Shown: positions 7,604 through 10,108 of the stretch, one piece after another
Position numbering within the stretch: position 1 is the stretch's first letter
Layout: every line of letters starts with the position of its first letter
Assembly: GCA_016201575.1 (NCBI GenBank)
Contig: JACQCN010000215.1
Location: 1-10,108 of the forward strand
Origin: Candidatus Rokuibacteriota bacterium
GTDB taxonomy: Bacteria; Methylomirabilota; Methylomirabilia; Rokubacteriales; CSP1-6
DNA length: 10,108 nt
Direction: 5' to 3'
Notes under the pieces: model-generated
Databases searched by the model: none
What the model was told of the DNA's origin: nothing
What the model saw: only the letters and a program-made list of their open reading frames with translations
Translations under genes and position numbers: made by a program

Positions 7604-7774
7604 CTACACGACTCGGCCTGGGTGGTGATCAGCGCCGTGAGGCTCCCACTCCCCTTCGGGCGGCGCGATCCAGCGCTCCACGCCCATCTCCGTCACCCGG
7701 TCGATGTCGCCGGGGCGCGGGCCGAGCGCCAGCCGGTCGAGCGCGTGAATCGGCTTCAGCTCATTCGAGATCAC
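7604..7774 (-). pseudogene. Remnant resembling the N-terminal motif of DUF1800 proteins
   Basis: A reverse frame from GTG at 7772-7774 to TAG at 7604-7606 gives 56 residues, including PIHALDRLALGPRPGDIDRV then EMGVERWI. From memory this is the signature near the N-terminus of DUF1800 proteins (HALNRLTFGPRPGDV..V..MG...WI), which are about 450-550 residues long. After WI the expected QLHPE-type sequence is absent and the frame ends after about 20 unrelated residues, so nearly all of the domain is missing. An in-frame TGA sits 26-24 bases before the GTG, so the usual signal-bearing N-terminus is missing too. It ends 10 bp before the dehydrogenase start on the same strand. I read it as a deletion relic; a genuine short peptide gene is less likely. 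Confidence 0.5.
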
Positions 7775-7986
7775 GACCGCCCTCGCTCACGAGCACCCTC
7801 CTGATCCCCAAGCCGAGGAGCTGGCTCGGTCGGATAGACGCGGGAGGCGTTCGTCCCGTTTACATCGCCGCCAGGCGTCACCGTCACGAAAATTGCCGGA
7901 GCACGGGTAAACGACGCCGGCGCGATGCGCGTCGACAGGGGCAGAGAACGGAGCCCGGGCATGCCGGGCGCGACGGTCGAATCCTC
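7775..7986. other. Intergenic stretch without a supported gene
   Basis: This covers the rest of the gap between the dehydrogenase and the plus-strand membrane-protein gene. A 63-codon reverse frame (7771-7962) crosses it but has no recognisable domain, no ribosome site and overlaps the DUF1800 relic. The 7-bp inverted copies CGTTTAC (7857-7863) and GTAAACG (7907-7913) are the only symmetry seen and are weak. The promoter for the gene at 8001 should lie here, but no clear -35/-10 pair stands out. It may be eroded coding sequence linked to the relic. Confidence 0.35.
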
Positions 7987-7996
7987 GGGAGGAGGG
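7987..7996 (+). promoter_or_regulatory. Strong ribosome binding site for the membrane protein gene
   Basis: GGGAGGAGGG, containing a full AGGAGG at 7990-7995, lies five bases before the ATG at 8001. It fixes that start and is the best evidence that this otherwise unrecognised gene is translated. Confidence 0.8.
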
Positions 7997-8000
7997 TCAC

Positions 8001-8408
8001 ATGGGTCGCTGGTTCGAGCTGCTGCTGCCGCTGTCCGCGATGACGGCGCTCTTCGTCTACTTCAGGCCGGATGCGCTCCCGCCGATGCAGACGGCGGGCG
8101 ATCCTCTCACGCACCTGGTCGTGCTGGCGCTGTGGAGCGCCCTCGGGAGCCTCGCGGTCGTCCTCGCCATCGCGGGGCTCGTCCTGCTGTTCTGCCTCCT
8201 GTACTCGCCGCTCTATCTCCTCCGCGCCCTCGGCCGTCGCTTCGGCCCGGCGAAGTGGGTGGACCGGGAGGAGATGCGCTTCTACTGCTGGTCGTTCCTC
8301 CTGCTGCTGGTCTTCAGCGGGCTCGCCCTCGTCACGCCCCGGGCGGCCCTGCCGGCGTTCCTCGCCGTGACGGGGAGCGCCCCGATCTTCTGGCGGCGCG
8401 TCCGGTGA
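8001..8408 (+). CDS. Small unknown integral membrane protein
   Basis: I do not recognise this 135-residue protein. It has three clear hydrophobic spans: about 5-21 (FELLLPLSAMTALFVYF), a long one from about 38 to 73 that may be two helices with a short turn, and 95-112 (YCWSFLLLLVFSGLALV). A weaker span near 115-130 may be a further membrane or re-entrant segment. The loop between the second and third spans is charged (RRFGPAKWVDREEMR), so it is probably cytoplasmic by the positive-inside rule, as is the C-terminal WRRVR. The protein holds two cysteines inside membrane spans (C65, C96) and no visible catalytic motif. The ATG is backed by an excellent ribosome site. It is the only plus-strand gene here, stands alone, and converges on the LTxxQ gene with a 28-bp palindrome between them. 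Translation is likely; function is unknown. Confidence 0.75.
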   Translation: MGRWFELLLPLSAMTALFVYFRPDALPPMQTAGDPLTHLVVLALWSALGSLAVVLAIAGLVLLFCLLYSPLYLLRALGRRFGPAKWVDREEMRFYCWSFLLLLVFSGLALVTPRAALPAFLAVTGSAPIFWRRVR

Positions 8409-8421
8409 TGGCCGCGCCTCC

Positions 8422-8449
8422 GCGGGAGGCCTCGCGCGAGGCCTCCCGC
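8422..8449. terminator. Perfect 28-bp palindrome, probable two-way terminator
   Basis: GCGGGAGGCCTCGC and its exact reverse complement abut at 8435/8436, forming a hairpin of 12 bp with a four-base loop. It lies 13 bp after the stop of the plus-strand membrane protein gene and 16 bp after the stop of the minus-strand LTxxQ gene, the usual place for a shared terminator of convergent genes. There is no long T-run on either side, so it is not a textbook intrinsic terminator. Confidence 0.65.
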
Positions 8450-8465
8450 CGGTTCTCCCGCGACG

Positions 8466-8918
8466 CTAGGAGCGATCCTTCTGCCGCGACCTCCCGTGCC
8501 GGCCGTACTCGAGCGCGGCGAGCTTCTCGCGCTGCTCGGGAGTCAGGATGGGCGAGATCTGGCGCAGCGTGTCGACGCGCATGTCGACGAGCTGCCCGAG
8601 CAGAGTCTTGACCTCCGTCGCCTTGGCCGCGAGCGTCGCGTCGTCGGCGCCGTTCAGCGCGAGCCGGCGAAGCTCCGTGCGGGCCTGCCGGACCTGCTGC
8701 CAGACGTGTTTCCCGGCCTCCGCCTGGCGCTGGTGAATCTCGCGGATCGCGTTCACCTGCTCATCGGTGAGACCGAGCCGCTCCTTCAGGCGGCTCCCCA
8801 TCGCGTGCCGCCCCCCGGTCTCGCTCTGCGCGGTGTCGGCGGCGTACGCCGCGCCGGCCGCGGTGAGCATCACGCCCAGCAGCACGGCGACGACGCCTCG
8901 GACTCTCTGGACTCTCAT
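8466..8918 (-). CDS. Exported LTxxQ-motif (Spy/CpxP-like) periplasmic protein
   Basis: A 150-residue secreted protein. Residues 1-27 are a signal peptide: basic MRVQRVR, a hydrophobic core, then AYAA with cleavage near 26/27. The mature protein is almost all helical and charged. It carries the two family motifs: LTDEQ at 50-54 after RLKERLG and LTPEQREKL at 125-133, about 75 residues apart, as in Spy/CpxP chaperones and related metal-stress sensors. The middle (HQRQAEAGKHVWQQVRQARTELRRL) suits the long helices of the cradle fold. The basic, His-containing tail (YGRHGRSRQKDRS) could bind metal or be disordered. The ATG has AAGGAGGG nine bases upstream. It lies 96 bp downstream of a MacB-type permease on the same strand, so both may belong to an envelope-stress or efflux unit. 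Family is well supported; whether it acts as a chaperone or sensor is not. Confidence 0.88.
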   Translation of the reverse strand: MRVQRVRGVVAVLLGVMLTAAGAAYAADTAQSETGGRHAMGSRLKERLGLTDEQVNAIREIHQRQAEAGKHVWQQVRQARTELRRLALNGADDATLAAKATEVKTLLGQLVDMRVDTLRQISPILTPEQREKLAALEYGRHGRSRQKDRS

Positions 8919-9014
8919 TGTCGCGTCCCTCCTTCGGGTTTCGTGGCTTGGACTCTCGTAATCAGAACGACCGGCGGGGCGGGCGGGTTGACGCCGCCGC
9001 GACAGAGCGGCGCG

Positions 9015-10108
9015 CTACTCGTACCGGAGGGCCTTGATCGGGTCCAGGCGCGAAGCCTTCCAGGCGGGATAGAACCCGAAGAACACGCCGACGGCCGTGG
9101 CGAACAGGAACGCCAGGGGGATCGCCACGGGCCGGATCACCGTCGACCACTGGGCCAGGGACGAGACGGCCCGCGAGGACGCGACTCCGACGAGCACCCC
9201 GACGCCGCCGCCGCCCAGGGACAGGATCACGGCCTCGATCAGGAACTGCGAGAGCACGTCGCGGCCGCGGGCCCCGATGGCCATGCGGAGGCCGATCTCG
9301 CGGGTCCGCTCCGTGACCGAGACGAGCATGATGTTCATGATGCCGATCCCGCCCACCATCAGCGACACGGCGGCGATCGCGTAGAGGAGGTTGGTCATCA
9401 CCTGGGCGGACTTCTCCTGGGTGGCCAGGATGTCGGCGAGGTTCCGGACGGAGAAATCGTCGTCCTGCCCCGGCTGGAGGCGGTGGCGCTGCCGCAGGAG
9501 CGCGCGGATCTCGCGCTCCGCCGCCCCCAGGTCCGCGCCGTCCTCGATCTTGACCGAGATCGCGTTGACGGCGCGCGCGTTGGCCTGGCTGACGCCCATG
9601 ACTTTCTTCTTGGCCGTGCTGATCGGGACGAGCACCACGTCGTCCTGATCCTGCCCCCAGCTCGACTGGCCCTTGCGGGCGAGCACGCCGACGACCGTGA
9701 AGGGCGCGTTCCGGATGCGGATGATCTGGCCGATCGGGTCGGTGCCGCCGAAGAGGGTGTCGACGATGGTCTGCCCCACCAGGGCCACCTTCGTGGCGCC
9801 GTCGATGTCCTCCTGCCCGAGGTACTTCCCGTCGACCACCGGCCACTCCCGCACGATCTCGTAGTCCGGCGTCACGCCCTGCACCACCGTCGCCCAGTTC
9901 TGGTTCCCGTACACGATCTGGCCGCTGCCGCGCAGCGACGGCGCGGCGGCGACCACCGACGCGATCTCGCGGCCGATGGCCGCCGCGTCGTCCTCCGTGA
10001 TCGTCAGCTGGGTTCCGCTGCCGAGCCGGATGCCGCCGGAGCTGATGCTGCCGGACAGGACGACGATCATGTTGGAGCCGAGGCTCCCGATCTGCTCGGC
10101 GCGCGGCT
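9015..10108 (-). CDS. MacB/FtsX-type ABC transporter permease, N-terminus outside window
   Basis: At least 363 residues of a mechanotransmission-type ABC permease; the frame is open through the right edge, so the N-terminus is missing. The first visible residues, RAEQIGSLGSNMIVVLSG, are the start of a MacB periplasmic core domain just after the first membrane helix. The periplasmic part runs on with VVQGVTPDYEIVREW, VDGKYLGQEDI, KVALVGQTIVDTLFGG and PFTVVGVLARKG. The FtsX domain then follows with three helices: LLYAIAAVSLMVGGIGIMNIMLVSV, then the conserved cytoplasmic RTREIGLRMAIGA loop, a helix at ILSLGGGGVGVLVGV, and a last helix near AIPLAFLFATAVGVFFGFYPA, ending WKASRLDPIKALRYE. This ending is typical of a complete MacB C-terminus. 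Such proteins drive efflux of toxins, peptides or macrolides with an ATPase and periplasmic adaptor. Whether an ATPase domain is fused or separate cannot be seen. Confidence 0.92.
   Translation of the reverse strand, partial: PRAEQIGSLGSNMIVVLSGSISSGGIRLGSGTQLTITEDDAAAIGREIASVVAAAPSLRGSGQIVYGNQNWATVVQGVTPDYEIVREWPVVDGKYLGQEDIDGATKVALVGQTIVDTLFGGTDPIGQIIRIRNAPFTVVGVLARKGQSSWGQDQDDVVLVPISTAKKKVMGVSQANARAVNAISVKIEDGADLGAAEREIRALLRQRHRLQPGQDDDFSVRNLADILATQEKSAQVMTNLLYAIAAVSLMVGGIGIMNIMLVSVTERTREIGLRMAIGARGRDVLSQFLIEAVILSLGGGGVGVLVGVASSRAVSSLAQWSTVIRPVAIPLAFLFATAVGVFFGFYPAWKASRLDPIKALRYE

Noticed and set aside
7857..7913. Inverted copies CGTTTAC and GTAAACG 43 bp apart
   Set aside because: Seven-base arms that far apart are expected by chance in a few hundred bases, and flanking bases do not extend the match.
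7771..7962. 63-codon reverse frame in the gap before the membrane protein gene
   Set aside because: No ribosome site, no family I recognise, and it overlaps the DUF1800 relic. It could be part of a decayed gene, but nothing positive supports that.

Overview
High-GC bacterial chromosome segment (roughly 70% GC by eye). It carries long open shadow frames and several GTG/TTG starts. The mix of genes (BMP-type ABC importer, isochorismatase-fold amidohydrolase, D-2-hydroxyacid dehydrogenase, LTxxQ periplasmic protein, MacB-type permease, NYN protein) suits a free-living soil or groundwater bacterium. A Rokubacteria/Methylomirabilota-like or proteobacterial source is my impression only; no taxonomic marker gene is present.

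Layout, left to right. (1) 1-863, minus: an NYN-domain (LabA-like, PIN-fold) protein whose C-terminus runs off the left edge. (2) 964-6330, minus: a compact five-gene operon, read from right to left. It encodes a duplicated ATPase, two BPD_transp_2-type permeases, a periplasmic BMP-family binding protein and a cysteine hydrolase of the isochorismatase superfamily that closely resembles biuret hydrolase. Genes overlap or lie about 1-11 bp apart, and ribosome sites sit on the preceding stop codons. The simplest reading is an importer for a small nitrogen-rich compound coupled to its first cytoplasmic hydrolysis step. (3) 6467-6634: a 168-bp imperfect palindrome with CTAG at both ends, MITE-like, touching the stop codon of the next gene. 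(4) 6631-7593, minus: an NAD-dependent D-2-hydroxyacid dehydrogenase. (5) 7604-7774, minus: a short remnant resembling the N-terminal motif of DUF1800 proteins, followed by about 220 bp with no convincing gene. (6) 8001-8408, plus: a small unknown membrane protein, the only plus-strand gene. A perfect 28-bp palindrome, probably a two-way terminator, separates it from the convergent gene. (7) 8466-8918, minus: an exported LTxxQ (Spy/CpxP-like) protein. (8) 9015 to the right edge, minus: the C-terminal part of a MacB/FtsX-type ABC permease.

I found no tRNA, rRNA, CRISPR array, intact transposase or obvious defence island. The least ordinary points are the transporter-hydrolase operon, the palindromic element at 6467-6634, the DUF1800 relic and the NYN gene, which is easy to miss because it has no stop inside the window and starts with GTG.
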